From contig NZ_AQXE01000001.1 in the NCBI RefSeq assembly GCF_000375485.1, positions 406,988 through 470,987 of the forward strand: a stretch of 64,000 bases of DNA, given 5' to 3'. Shown here one piece after another: positions 8,742-17,408 of this stretch. The notes below the pieces were generated by a model. The model searched no databases and was not told where the DNA came from. It saw nothing but the letters and a program-made list of their open reading frames with translations. Numbering within the stretch: position 1 is the stretch's first letter; the number at the start of each line of letters is the position of its first letter. The translations under genes and the position numbers were made by a program. The DNA comes from Desulfovibrio oxyclinae DSM 11498 (GTDB lineage: Bacteria; Desulfobacterota; Desulfovibrionia; Desulfovibrionales; Desulfovibrionaceae).

Positions 8742-10331
8742 TTATTCCTGAGTAACGCCTTTGCGCTTGCGTTTGGATTTGCTTCCGGAGAATCGCTTGA
8801 CGTCGATGCCGTACTTTTTGACCTTGTAGTTGACGATCCTGTACGACACCCGAAGGTCTCTTGCGGACTGGAGCATGTTGCCCCCGGTTTTCTTCAGCGA
8901 ATCAACGAGCAGCTCCTGCTCGAATTTTGCAACCGCCTCGCCGAAGCTGAGGTTGGTGCCGGTGGCCGAGCTTTCGGCAGTCTGCAGTGTGGGAGGCAGG
9001 TGATACGTGCGTATGACTTCCTCTTCACAGAGCAGCACGGCGCGTTCCATGCAGTTTCGCAGCTCACGTACGTTGCCGGGCCAATGATACATGGTCAGCA
9101 ACTCGATGGCCGGGGTGGAGATGCGTTTGACCTGCTTGTTGTACTCCCTCGTGAAATCCATGAGGAAGTGTTCGGATAACGGAAGGATATCCTCGCGGCG
9201 TTCCTTGAGGGGCGGTATGAAGACCGGAAACACGTTGATGCGGTAATAGAGGTCTTCCCGGAACATGCCTTTTTCAAGCAGCTCTTCCAACGGCTGGTGG
9301 GTGGCGCAGATCAGGCGGACGTCTACCGTGATGGTCTGCTCGCTGCCCACCCGCTGTATTTCCTTTTCCTGAATGGCGCGAAGCACCTTGGCCTGCGCGT
9401 CGAGGGAAAGCTCGCCGATTTCGTCGAGGAACAGGGTTCCCTGATCCGCTATCTCGAAAAGGCCGCGCTTGGTCTGGAATGCTCCGGTAAATGCGCCCTT
9501 TTGATGGCCGAACAGTTCGGACTCGATCAGCTCCGACGGCAGGGCCGCGCAGTTGAGCTTGATCAGCGGCTTGTCGCCGCGCGGGCTGGCGGAGTGGATG
9601 AACTCGGCCAGCAATTCCTTACCAGTGCCGGATTCACCGCGAAGCAGGACCGTGGCACGGCTCGGGGCGACCTGCGTTCCCTGACGCAGAACCATGCGCA
9701 TGGCCTTGCTGGCCGCAACGAAGTTTGCCGGGGGGATGGGCTCCCCGCTGGAAGAAACGCCCTGCGCCAGCATGTGATTCTGCATGGCCATTTCTTCCTG
9801 AAGCCGGGCAACGTGATAGGCGATGAACCCAGCGACCACTTCGAGAAACTGCCGGTGTCCTTCCATGTCGTCCATGGGGATGAGCGGCACGTCAACGGAA
9901 AGTGCGCCGATGACTTCGGTGCCGTCCCCCTCCATGGCTCTGTTGAGCACGGGAACGCAGATGAAGCCGAGCTTCTTGAGTTCTTCCTCACTTCTTCCAA
10001 AGGCCTTGTTGAGAAACGCCGGATCGTCAGACATGCGCGGGACTATTTCAGGGCTTCCCGACTCGAAAACGCGGCCCACGATGCCCTTGCCGGGCGCGTA
10101 GGTCACTTCGTCGGCCATGGCCGGGCTGTACGTCAGGGAGAGCTTCAGGTTTTCGGACTTGGGGTCCATGATGACCAGAAACGCCCTGACGTAGCCCATG
10201 TCCTCGGCCAGCGTCTTGAGCAGGGCGTTGAGGCTCTCTTCGAGAGGAGCCTCGCTGCCCAGCACATCCTGAATCTGTTTCAGTGTAGTCAGGTACGCCA
10301 CATCGGGCGCATCCTGATGGTGAATCGCCAT
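8742..10331 (-). CDS. NifA-like sigma54-dependent transcriptional activator (GAF-AAA-Fis)
   Basis: Enhancer-binding activator of 529 residues. An N-terminal GAF sensory domain (about residues 15-175) precedes the AAA+ ATPase with Walker A GESGTGKE at 232-239, the sigma54-contacting GAFTGA loop at 279-284 and Walker B LFLDE at 300-304. A Fis-type helix-turn-helix lies near 490-515 (ARDLRVSYRIVNYKVKKYG), followed by a basic tail. The architecture is that of NifA, but I see no cysteine motif between AAA and HTH and no nif genes nearby. It starts 11 bases after iorB, so it probably controls, or is controlled with, 2-oxoacid metabolism; the target is inferred. Confidence 0.88.
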   Translation of the reverse strand: MAIHHQDAPDVAYLTTLKQIQDVLGSEAPLEESLNALLKTLAEDMGYVRAFLVIMDPKSENLKLSLTYSPAMADEVTYAPGKGIVGRVFESGSPEIVPRMSDDPAFLNKAFGRSEEELKKLGFICVPVLNRAMEGDGTEVIGALSVDVPLIPMDDMEGHRQFLEVVAGFIAYHVARLQEEMAMQNHMLAQGVSSSGEPIPPANFVAASKAMRMVLRQGTQVAPSRATVLLRGESGTGKELLAEFIHSASPRGDKPLIKLNCAALPSELIESELFGHQKGAFTGAFQTKRGLFEIADQGTLFLDEIGELSLDAQAKVLRAIQEKEIQRVGSEQTITVDVRLICATHQPLEELLEKGMFREDLYYRINVFPVFIPPLKERREDILPLSEHFLMDFTREYNKQVKRISTPAIELLTMYHWPGNVRELRNCMERAVLLCEEEVIRTYHLPPTLQTAESSATGTNLSFGEAVAKFEQELLVDSLKKTGGNMLQSARDLRVSYRIVNYKVKKYGIDVKRFSGSKSKRKRKGVTQE

Positions 10332-10342
10332 GTTGTTCCTCG

Positions 10343-10936
10343 CTAGGCGCTTTTGGCGGCGCCGAGTTCGAGTGCTTTAAGGTTGACGTCTACAATCTTC
10401 GGTTTCATGGACTTGCGGATGGTATCCGCAAGCGCCTCCACGGTGATCGGGGTCTTGCCGGAAGCGGCCATGGCGCCCAGCAGTGCGATGTTGCCTGCCT
10501 GTACGGCACCGGCCTCAATGCCCAGCGTCTGGCAGGGCAGGAAGAGGTAGTCCTCGGTGCAGGCTTTCACTGCTTCTTCAATGGTGGAGAGCTCGGGACA
10601 GCTTTCGCGGCCGGTGGCCACGGAGAGCGGCAAAAGGTATTCCGAGCTGGAGAAGATGCTGCCGCCGGACTTCAGGTACGGCAGGGCACGCATGGTTTCC
10701 GTCGGCTCGAAACCGAGCATCACGTCGGCTTCACCGTGTCCGATCTTGGGGCTCTTGCAGCCGATGAGGACGGTGGACTCAACCACGCCGCCGCGCTGGG
10801 CCATTCCATGGATTTCCCCGGAGGTGACGGGCAGTCCGAGGGAGAGCACGGTGTTAGCCAGCAGGGTGGTGGCGGTCAGGGTCCCCTGTCCGCCGACACC
10901 GGTCATGAATATGCGGATGGGCTTGATATCGCTCAT
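10343..10936 (-). CDS. iorB: Indolepyruvate ferredoxin oxidoreductase, beta subunit
   Basis: Smaller subunit of the oxygen-sensitive enzyme that oxidatively decarboxylates aryl pyruvates to aryl-acetyl-CoA with ferredoxin as acceptor. The 197-residue protein is a 2-oxoacid:acceptor oxidoreductase gamma-type domain with the N-terminal TGVGGQGTLTAT motif and GEIHGMAQRGG. It follows iorA after a single base, so the two are coupled. Confidence 0.92.
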   Translation of the reverse strand: MSDIKPIRIFMTGVGGQGTLTATTLLANTVLSLGLPVTSGEIHGMAQRGGVVESTVLIGCKSPKIGHGEADVMLGFEPTETMRALPYLKSGGSIFSSSEYLLPLSVATGRESCPELSTIEEAVKACTEDYLFLPCQTLGIEAGAVQAGNIALLGAMAASGKTPITVEALADTIRKSMKPKIVDVNLKALELGAAKSA

Positions 10937-10937
10937 G

Positions 10938-12776
10938 TTAGCCCCTCTTCTTCGCTTTGATGTTGGGACAGACCTGCAGGCAGAGCATGCAGCCGGAACA
11001 CAGAATCTCGTTTACCGCGGCCTTGTTGTCGCCGTCCTTGTAGATGGCGGGGCAGGCCAGCTTGTCCAGACATTCGAAACGTCCGGTGCAGCTTTCCGCA
11101 ACGTAGGCCACCTGCGGCTTCACCTTGCGGGTGATGCGGCGGGTGTGCAGCGGGCAGGGCTCTTCGGCGATGAGGACGCGTACACCCTTCATTTCCTTGA
11201 GTTCTTCCAGAGCGGCGGTCATCTTTTTGCGGTTGAGCGGGTTGACTCTGCGGATGGTTTCCACACCCACGCCTTCGCAGGATTTTTCCAGATCCACGCG
11301 CGAGTCGTTCTCGCCGAGGATGGTCTGGTGTACACCCGGGTTGGGCTGGTGCCCGGTCATGGCGGTGGTGTAGTTATCCAGAATGACAAGCAGCAGGTCG
11401 TGCTTGTTGAACACGGCATTGGCCAGACCGGTCAGTCCGGAGTGGAAGAACGTGGAGTCGCCGATGAAGGCGACGACGGTCTGTCCTGCTGCCAGTGCGG
11501 CCCCGCCGCCTGCGGACACGGATGAGCCCATGCACAGCAGGAAGTCGGCGCAGGACAGGGGTGGAAGCAGACCGAGAGTGTAGCAGCCGATGTCCGAGGA
11601 GTAGATGGCGTCGTCACCGAAGACCTGACGGGTGGCGAAGTACGCACCGCGGTGCGGGCAACCGGCGCAGAGGTTCGGCGGACGGTTGGGCAGTCCTTCG
11701 CCGCCAGCGCAACCGCACTCTTCGACGGCTGCTTCGCCCACGGCGGAGCGGATGGCGTTTTCCACCATGGTCACCGTGAATTCCCCGTGCGGCGGCAGTT
11801 CGCCTTTGCCGAGGATTTCGATTTCCACACCATTTTTCTGAGCAAGGGCACGCAGTTCGTTTTCAAGCACGGGTTCGAGCTCTTCCACGACCAGCAGCTT
11901 CTTGATGCCCTTCATGAAATCCAGCGCCATCTTTTCCGGCAGCGGGTAGCTCATGCCGAGGTCAAAGACCTTGACGCGGTTGCCGAGGCCGGAGTTTTCA
12001 AGCGCGTCGGACACGTAGGCCCGGCTGATGCCGCTGGCGATGATGCCGGTCTCACCGGAACCGGAGATGGTGTTGTACGGGCTGTTCTCCGCTTCTTCGC
12101 GCAGAGCGTCGAGGCGGTCCAGCAGCTCGAGATGCATGCGGCGGGAGAAGGCCGGGATCGGGACGAAGCGAGACGGATTCTTTTTGAATCCTGAAGGCTT
12201 GCCGGGATCTGAGGCCGGACCGAATTCCACCGGGCCGCGCAGGTGGTTCACGCGAGTGGTGGTGCGCAGCAGGATGGGTGCTTCATGCTTCTTCGACATG
12301 AGCAGCGCGTCGCGGGCCATGTCCTTGGCTTCCTGCGCAGTGGCAGGCTCGAAGACCGGCATCCCTGCGATGCGTGCGTAAATGCGGTTGTCCTGTTCGT
12401 TCTGGCTGGAGTGGCAGCCCGGGTCGTCTGCGGAAAGCAGCACAAAACCGCCGGGAGAGCCGGTATAGCACAGTGTCATGAGCGGGTCGGCCGCCACATT
12501 GACGCCCACGTGCTTCATTGTGGTCAGGGTTAGTGCTCCAGCCAGTGTGGCGCCGCCGCCCACTTCAAGGGCGACTTTCTCGTTGACCGAGTATTCGAAG
12601 TAATACTTACCTTCCGGGGAAATGCGGAAGAAGGTGTCCGGGACCTCCGAGGAAGGGGTGCCGGGGTAGCATGTGACGACCTGAATGCCCGCCTCCACAG
12701 CGCCGCGCACGATGGCCTCGTTGCCGAGGAGCAGGTGCGTATCGCCGGAAGCTTGGGTCAGCAGGGGGTTCGACAT
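10938..12776 (-). CDS. iorA: Indolepyruvate ferredoxin oxidoreductase, alpha subunit
   Basis: Catalytic subunit of 612 residues. It has an N-terminal pyrimidine-binding domain with CYPGTPSSEVPDTF, a central transketolase-like part, and a TPP/Mg site around GDSTFFHSGLTGLANAV with NYTTAMTGHQPNPG. The C-terminal ferredoxin-like region ends in ILCSGCMLCLQVCP; together with the CTGRFEC cysteines it should bind Fe-S clusters. The frame is open 72 codons further upstream, but that stretch is antisense-like to the TPR gene, and family proteins start at the ATG used here. A single gap of 25 bases separates it from the TPR gene. Confidence 0.94.
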   Translation of the reverse strand: MSNPLLTQASGDTHLLLGNEAIVRGAVEAGIQVVTCYPGTPSSEVPDTFFRISPEGKYYFEYSVNEKVALEVGGGATLAGALTLTTMKHVGVNVAADPLMTLCYTGSPGGFVLLSADDPGCHSSQNEQDNRIYARIAGMPVFEPATAQEAKDMARDALLMSKKHEAPILLRTTTRVNHLRGPVEFGPASDPGKPSGFKKNPSRFVPIPAFSRRMHLELLDRLDALREEAENSPYNTISGSGETGIIASGISRAYVSDALENSGLGNRVKVFDLGMSYPLPEKMALDFMKGIKKLLVVEELEPVLENELRALAQKNGVEIEILGKGELPPHGEFTVTMVENAIRSAVGEAAVEECGCAGGEGLPNRPPNLCAGCPHRGAYFATRQVFGDDAIYSSDIGCYTLGLLPPLSCADFLLCMGSSVSAGGGAALAAGQTVVAFIGDSTFFHSGLTGLANAVFNKHDLLLVILDNYTTAMTGHQPNPGVHQTILGENDSRVDLEKSCEGVGVETIRRVNPLNRKKMTAALEELKEMKGVRVLIAEEPCPLHTRRITRKVKPQVAYVAESCTGRFECLDKLACPAIYKDGDNKAAVNEILCSGCMLCLQVCPNIKAKKRG

Positions 12777-12801
12777 TGACTTTCTCCGTGCTTGATCCGT
12801 T

Positions 12802-13452
12802 TTACTTGTTGAGCTGCTGGAGCTTGTATTCAATGAAGTTCTTGTCGGCGGTGGGCTTTTCCATGAGCTTTTCCCACGCCGCAAGAGCGGCTTCATCCTT
12901 TCCGGCTGCCTCGGCTGCGAGAGCGAGTTGCCGGTAAACTGCGGCGGTGAAGGTCTCGGGAGCGTCCTCGGCGATTTCGTCGAGCACATCATATGCTTCC
13001 TGAGCCTTTCCGGACATGATAAGGGCCTTGGACTGACCGAGCGCGGCGATCAGCGCAACGGCGTCGTCGTCAGAGTCGGACAGGCGTCCATAATAGTCGG
13101 CGGCCTTTTCATGCAGATCATTCTTCATGCAGGTCTCAGCCAGTTCGAGGAGCACTGCCGGACGAACGGCGGAAGGGACGTCTTCGAGCATGGTTTCCAG
13201 TGCCGTGATGCGCGCTTCGCCCTTGTTTTCGAGCAGGATGGTGCCAAGGCGTTCCTGTGCGCTGCTCACTGCGCTGGCGCGCTGCCAGCGGATGCCGCCG
13301 ATCACCAGTCCCAGCACCAGAATGGCACCGATGCCCATGAGGATCTGCTTCTTGTACTTGAGTGCCGTTTCAAAGGCCGGATGCATGCCGCCCGACGCAT
13401 TTTGTTCAGAAGTGGAAAAATCGTTGCTCTGATTGGTTTCGTGTTCGCTCAT
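12802..13452 (-). CDS. TPR-containing single-pass membrane protein (YfgM-like)
   Basis: A 216-residue protein with a short cytoplasmic N-terminus, one membrane helix near residues 37-56 (ILMGIGAILVLGLVIGG) and a periplasmic helical-repeat region. The layout matches YfgM/TolA-repeat type ancillary translocon proteins. A GGAGGA lies about a dozen bases before the ATG at 13452. It is the first gene of the unit leading into iorAB; a link with aryl-pyruvate metabolism is not obvious, and it may simply share the promoter. Function is inferred from architecture only. Confidence 0.7.
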   Translation of the reverse strand: MSEHETNQSNDFSTSEQNASGGMHPAFETALKYKKQILMGIGAILVLGLVIGGIRWQRASAVSSAQERLGTILLENKGEARITALETMLEDVPSAVRPAVLLELAETCMKNDLHEKAADYYGRLSDSDDDAVALIAALGQSKALIMSGKAQEAYDVLDEIAEDAPETFTAAVYRQLALAAEAAGKDEAALAAWEKLMEKPTADKNFIEYKLQQLNK

Positions 13453-13534
13453 GGGAGCCTGTTCCTCCGATTCGAAGATGGTATTGAACGCAAATTGAAA
13501 ACGCGCCGGGAGTTGGGCTCCCGGACGCTCATTG

Positions 13535-13563
13535 CAAATAATCAAAATTGTAAAAACAGTCAA
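13535..13563 (-). promoter_or_regulatory. Probable sigma70 promoter of the TPR-iorAB-regulator unit
   Basis: On the minus strand, TTGACT (13563-13558), 17 bases, then TATTTG (13540-13535). Transcription would start near 13528 and give a ~75-base leader holding a small hairpin CGGGAG/CTCCCG (about 13507-13522). Confidence 0.5.
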
Positions 13564-13896
13564 AGGGTAAATGATAAAAAAGTAAGCCTCAAATGCTGGC
13601 AGGCCTCGCCGAACATGGTAGATAGAGGGCATGCCTGTCTATAACCGCGTCGAAACCTGTTGAAAAAAGCCTGTTTAATCAAGCCTCCCGCATGTATAAG
13701 CACGAATGGAGGGCAAAGGCGTATTCCACAAATGACATGATGGTACATTTTTCGGCCCTGCACGCAGGATGCTTTGGCATGATTCTTTTGATGAAAGGTT
13801 CGGCTTGCAGCGAAGCAGGCGATTCTTTTGTTCGCAAATGAGTTTTCCTCCAAATCATATTCAGCACAGGTGAAAGCATACCGTATGATCCTCGGT

Positions 13897-13926
13897 TTGA
13901 CAGCTGGGGGCAAGGGTGAATACATT
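13897..13926 (+). promoter_or_regulatory. Probable proA promoter with overlapping dyad
   Basis: TTGACA (13897-13902), then ATACAT after 17 bases or TACATT after 18. The -10 region lies in an inverted repeat GAATAC-N6-GTATTC (13918-13935), with a third GAATAC copy near 13942. The dyad could be an operator; that is inference. Confidence 0.5.
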
Positions 13927-13966
13927 CCCGTATTCCTTCAAGAATACAATGCATCGGAGGTTTTGC

Positions 13967-15226
13967 ATGACCATACAGAATGAAATGACCGAAATGGGGC
14001 GCAAGGCGCGCAAGGCGTCCCGTACACTCGCCAACTCTTCCGGCAAGGCCAGGGCCGAAGCGCTCGACCGTCTTGCCGATCTGCTGGAGAGCGAGGCGGA
14101 TGTGGTTCGCGAGGCCAACGCCAAAGATCTTCAGGCCGCCGAAGAGCGCGGTCTTGACAAGGCTCGCACGCAGCGCCTCACCATCAGCGACAAGGTGCTG
14201 AATTCCATGATCGCCGGCTGCAGGGAGGTCGCGGCCATGTCCGATCCGGTGGGGGAAATCGAGAACATGGTCAAGCGCCCCAACGGAATGCTTGTCGGGC
14301 GTATGCGCACGCCGCTTGGCGTCATCGCCATGATTTACGAGTCCCGCCCCAATGCCACGGTTGATGCAGGAATCCTTTGTCTCAAAGCAGGCAACGCCGT
14401 CATCCTGCGCGGCGGATCGGAAGCCTTTCATTCCAACAGTTGCCTCGTAAAGCTCATGCATCGTGCCCTGGAAGAGGCCGGACTGCCCAAGGATGCCGTG
14501 CAGGCACCCGCCACCACGGATCGCGAAGCCGTATCCGAACTGCTCAAGCTCGACGAATACATTGACGTGGTCATCCCGCGCGGCGGCGAAGGCCTCATCC
14601 GTGCCGTCACGCAACAGGCACGGATGCCGGTGCTCAAGCACTACAAAGGCGTCTGTCACATTTTTGTGGACGAAAGCGCGGATCTCGAAAAATCCCTGCC
14701 CATCGTCGAAAACGCCAAAATGCAGTATCCTAGCGGCTGCAACGCTCTGGAGTGCCTCCTTGTGCATCGCTCGGTAGCAAGGGATTTTCTGCCGAAAGTT
14801 GCCGAACAACTCGGCGGCAAAGGCGTGAAGTTCCGGGCCTGCCCCGAGAGTCTCCCGTTCATGGGCGAGAACGCCGAAGCCGCTAGCGATGAGGATTGGG
14901 GCAAGGAATATCTCGATCTGATAATGGCCGTTCGCGTTGTCTCCGATATGGAAGAGGCTATGGATTTCATTGATGAATACGGTTCCAATCATACCGAATC
15001 CATTCTCACCGAAAGCCAGTCGAATGCCATGCGGTTCATTAATGAAGTGGACGCTTCGCTGGTCGTATCCAACGCATCGACCCGCTTTAACGATGGCGGA
15101 CAGCTCGGCCTCGGTGCCGAAATCGGCATCTCCACCTCGAAGCTGCATGCCTACGGCCCCATGGGCGTCAAGGAACTGACCTCTGCCAAATTCGTCCTGC
15201 TCGGCGATTGGCAGATTCGCGAATAA
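13967..15226 (+). CDS. proA: Glutamate-5-semialdehyde dehydrogenase (gamma-glutamyl phosphate reductase)
   Basis: Second step of proline synthesis: NADPH reduction of gamma-glutamyl phosphate. The 419-residue protein has the aldehyde-dehydrogenase fold with ALDRLADLLE, the nucleotide-binding block GNAVILRGGSEA, the catalytic cysteine in PSGCNALECLLVH, and HNSN-like TESILTES near the C-terminus. An upstream in-frame ATG exists at 13916, but the ATG at 13967 has CGGAGG at proper spacing and fits family starts. proB is not next to it. Confidence 0.94.
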   Translation: MTIQNEMTEMGRKARKASRTLANSSGKARAEALDRLADLLESEADVVREANAKDLQAAEERGLDKARTQRLTISDKVLNSMIAGCREVAAMSDPVGEIENMVKRPNGMLVGRMRTPLGVIAMIYESRPNATVDAGILCLKAGNAVILRGGSEAFHSNSCLVKLMHRALEEAGLPKDAVQAPATTDREAVSELLKLDEYIDVVIPRGGEGLIRAVTQQARMPVLKHYKGVCHIFVDESADLEKSLPIVENAKMQYPSGCNALECLLVHRSVARDFLPKVAEQLGGKGVKFRACPESLPFMGENAEAASDEDWGKEYLDLIMAVRVVSDMEEAMDFIDEYGSNHTESILTESQSNAMRFINEVDASLVVSNASTRFNDGGQLGLGAEIGISTSKLHAYGPMGVKELTSAKFVLLGDWQIRE

Positions 15227-15245
15227 GCGCCCCCTCTCGACATTT

Positions 15246-15281
15246 ACGGGCCGGTGCCATTTGTGGCATCGGTCCGTTTTT
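15246..15281 (+). terminator. Rho-independent terminator after proA
   Basis: Fourteen-pair stem (15246-15259 with 15264-15277, two G-U pairs) around a TTTG loop, then TTTT. Separates proA from nadD. Confidence 0.8.
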
Positions 15282-15358
15282 CACGTCTCAACGCTTGCCG
15301 CAAGATTCATGACGTATTATCCTGCAATTCTGAAGAGATCACACAAGGAGTCAGTACC

Positions 15359-16009
15359 ATGAAGCTCGGCATTCTCGGAGGCACCTTCAACCCCCTCCAC
15401 ATAGGACACGTTCGCATGGCCATCGAAGCAAGAGAGGCCCTCGAACTCGACATGGTGGAGCTCGTCCCCACCGGCCAGCCCCCGCATAAAAATGCCAAAC
15501 GGCTGCTGCCCTTCGAACTGCGCATGGAAATGGTCGAACGCTCCGTCAAGGATATTCCCGGACTCAACGGAAACCCCATAGAAGGTCAACGATCCGGACC
15601 GTCCTTCACCTGCGATACCCTTACCTGCTATCAGGAAGAAAAACCCGAATCGGAGCTGCACTTCATTATGGGTGCCGCCACTTTTCTCGAAATCCCGACC
15701 TGGAACCGCGGACTGGAGATCCCCTCCATGGCGAATCTCGCCGTCGTCAGCCGTTGGGATGCAGCAGACCGCGCAGAAGATTATATCAAACGTACCTGGC
15801 CCGAAGCCGAAAGCGTCTCGGAAAACGAATGGATCATGCCCACCGGCAACCATATCCGAATTATCGAAATCCCCAGACTGGACGTCAAAGCATCCTACCT
15901 GCGCGAGCGCTGGCTCAAACAAAGAAGCATCCATCTGCTCGTCCCCGATCAGGTAGAAGCGATGCTTGAAGAAAAACGACAGGAAGTCACTGACTGCTGG
16001 AACGATTAG
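15359..16009 (+). CDS. nadD: Nicotinate-nucleotide adenylyltransferase
   Basis: Makes deamido-NAD from nicotinate mononucleotide and ATP. The 216-residue protein has the nucleotidyltransferase motif GGTFNPLHIGH at residues 7-17 and PTGQPPHKN near 38. The second family motif, usually ISSTxIR, appears as VKASYLRERW near residue 180, so the Ser-Ser/Thr pair is not conserved. The ATG at 15359 has AAGGAG 9 bases upstream; the frame is open further upstream without a ribosome site. Identity is strong because the rest matches along its length. Confidence 0.9.
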   Translation: MKLGILGGTFNPLHIGHVRMAIEAREALELDMVELVPTGQPPHKNAKRLLPFELRMEMVERSVKDIPGLNGNPIEGQRSGPSFTCDTLTCYQEEKPESELHFIMGAATFLEIPTWNRGLEIPSMANLAVVSRWDAADRAEDYIKRTWPEAESVSENEWIMPTGNHIRIIEIPRLDVKASYLRERWLKQRSIHLLVPDQVEAMLEEKRQEVTDCWND

Positions 16010-16430
16010 GCCTTAGGCGAGCGGGACTGCCTTTTTGCCTCCGGCGGGCCTTTCAGGCGGACCAAAGGGGCGGGCCCCCTTTGGAATCCCTGAGTTGTCA
16101 GCGGGGTTGCAGCTGCTGGGTTCATGCGGCCGCTTAAGTCGCGTCCAAACTGCAACCCCGCTGACGGGGATTGGGGCAGTACGTCTTGGATGAACTGCTT
16201 GGAGTCGCCTGTACCGGTATATTCCTCACCCCTTAAAAATCGCCGTCAGCTCAGCCGCCAAGCCGCAAACAAATTGTGGCTTTCGGAAAGTCCCAAGCGC
16301 GGCTCGGCAACCCAAAAGATTTTGGAGATTCTTAAGAACCTTTTGCAAAAGGTTCTTGAGCCGCCGGAGGCAAAAAAAAAGCGGGGTGGACGCAATGCGT
16401 CCACCCCGCTTTTGAATAGCAGTCCAAATC
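16010..16430. repeat. Composite BIME-like intergenic repeat region
   Basis: About 420 bases between convergent nadD and the Fe-S membrane protein, with no credible gene. A perfect 16-base inverted pair TTTTTGCCTCCGGCGG / CCGCCGGAGGCAAAAA lies at 16032-16047 and 16361-16376. Next to the left copy is a 9-pair hairpin CCAAAGGGG/CCCCTTTGG (16062-16084); next to the right copy is a perfect 24-base palindrome (16334-16357). Between them is another perfect 16-base inverted pair (16097-16112 and 16150-16165). Each end looks like a REP unit (GCCTCCGGCGG + hairpin + GAATC) in opposite orientation. I recall similar units as common in Desulfovibrio genomes. Confidence 0.75.
16372..16413. terminator. Strong bidirectional terminator
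   Basis: Perfect 14-pair stem (16381-16394 with 16396-16409). On the minus side it is followed by nine U residues (plus-strand A run 16372-16380) and on the plus side by TTTT. It ends the minus-strand Fe-S membrane protein and probably also nadD read-through. Confidence 0.85.
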
Positions 16431-17408
16431 CTATCCGCCGAAGCGTCCGTATAGCATCCGTGCCATGTTGTCCGGCAGGTTGGCGTTCCAGTGTCCGGTG
16501 GCATCTGCAATGAGGTAGCCTATGAGCAAAAGAGCGACGGTTCCGAGTGCGATGCTCCAGAAGGGGAGTTTCTTTTTGCCTGCGGTCACGGACAGGCAGC
16601 CGTCAACGGGGCAGGCTTCGATGCAGGCGGTGCAACCGATGCATTGGGTGGAGTTGACGGTCAGTTTGTCTTCTACGTTGATGGCTCCGGGGCAGGCCTT
16701 GGTGCATTTGCTACAGTGGATGCAGAGTTTTTTCTTCCGGTTGATGGAAAGCGGGCTGAGCAGCGAGACGAGTCCGAGCAGGGCGCCATAGGGACAGAGG
16801 TAGCGGCACCAGAAGTTTCTGATGACGACGCCGGCTATGGCGAGTGCGGTGAGGACGACGGCGGCTGTGGCGCTCATGTCGAGGAAAAATTGCATCATGC
16901 GTGCGTCGGCTGTCATGTTGTATGGTGAGCGCAGGAACTGCTCAATGGCTGGCAGCGGCATGGCCACGAAGGTCGTGTAGATAAAAAATCCGAGCAGGGC
17001 GTATTTGATGCTTCCGAGGGCACGGTCAGCCGGTTTTGGCGGGACTTTGTCAAGTCCGAGGTGGCTCCCGAGGGAAGAGAGGGTGTTGGAGATCAGGCCG
17101 ATGGGGCAGATATAGCCACAGAAGCCTTTGCGAAAGAGCCATGCGATGAGCAGGGCGATGATCAGGAAGGCGAGTCCTGCCGGATGGATGGGATCCCAGT
17201 TGCCGCTCAGGAGCAGGCGCTTGAAGCTCATGAGGGCGCTGATCGGCAGAAACGCTTCCACGGAAGCGGGGCGGGCTGCTTCTGGGCTGTTTCCGGCGGC
17301 CCATTGTAAAAAGGCGTGAAAGCGCCAGCCGATGAAGAGACAGTATGCTGCGAAAGCGGATTGGATTATTCTTCGAAGTGTCGTGGGAGAGGGGGTGTTT
17401 ATTTTCAT
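16431..17408 (-). CDS. Polyferredoxin-type membrane protein (NapH/CcoG-like, 2x4Fe-4S)
   Basis: Inner-membrane electron carrier of 325 residues with about five or six membrane helices. Two CxxxCP motifs at helix ends (CGYICPIG near residue 96 and CRYLCPYG near 203) are typical of the NapH/NosR/CcoG group. A cytoplasmic ferredoxin domain carries CIHCSKCTKACP (near 231) and CIGCTACIEACP (near 258). A last membrane helix follows. No partner oxidoreductase is adjacent, so the electron donor and acceptor are unknown. The ATG at 17408 has only a weak ribosome site. Confidence 0.82.
   Translation of the reverse strand: MKINTPSPTTLRRIIQSAFAAYCLFIGWRFHAFLQWAAGNSPEAARPASVEAFLPISALMSFKRLLLSGNWDPIHPAGLAFLIIALLIAWLFRKGFCGYICPIGLISNTLSSLGSHLGLDKVPPKPADRALGSIKYALLGFFIYTTFVAMPLPAIEQFLRSPYNMTADARMMQFFLDMSATAAVVLTALAIAGVVIRNFWCRYLCPYGALLGLVSLLSPLSINRKKKLCIHCSKCTKACPGAINVEDKLTVNSTQCIGCTACIEACPVDGCLSVTAGKKKLPFWSIALGTVALLLIGYLIADATGHWNANLPDNMARMLYGRFGG

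Larger units (their letters stand above)
13453..13966. other. 514-base divergent intergenic region, no gene seen
   Basis: Between the minus-strand TPR gene and plus-strand proA. It contains promoter-like sequences at both ends and a small hairpin at 13507-13522. Reading frames through the middle are short or antisense extensions of the neighbours. The central ~300 bases are richer in A/T than the genes and show no tRNA-like fold or repeat that I recognise. A small RNA cannot be excluded. Confidence 0.6.

Noticed and set aside
13679..15148. A 489-codon minus-strand frame over proA and its upstream region
   Set aside because: Covers proA antisense; no family features, and proA has the proper start and ribosome site.
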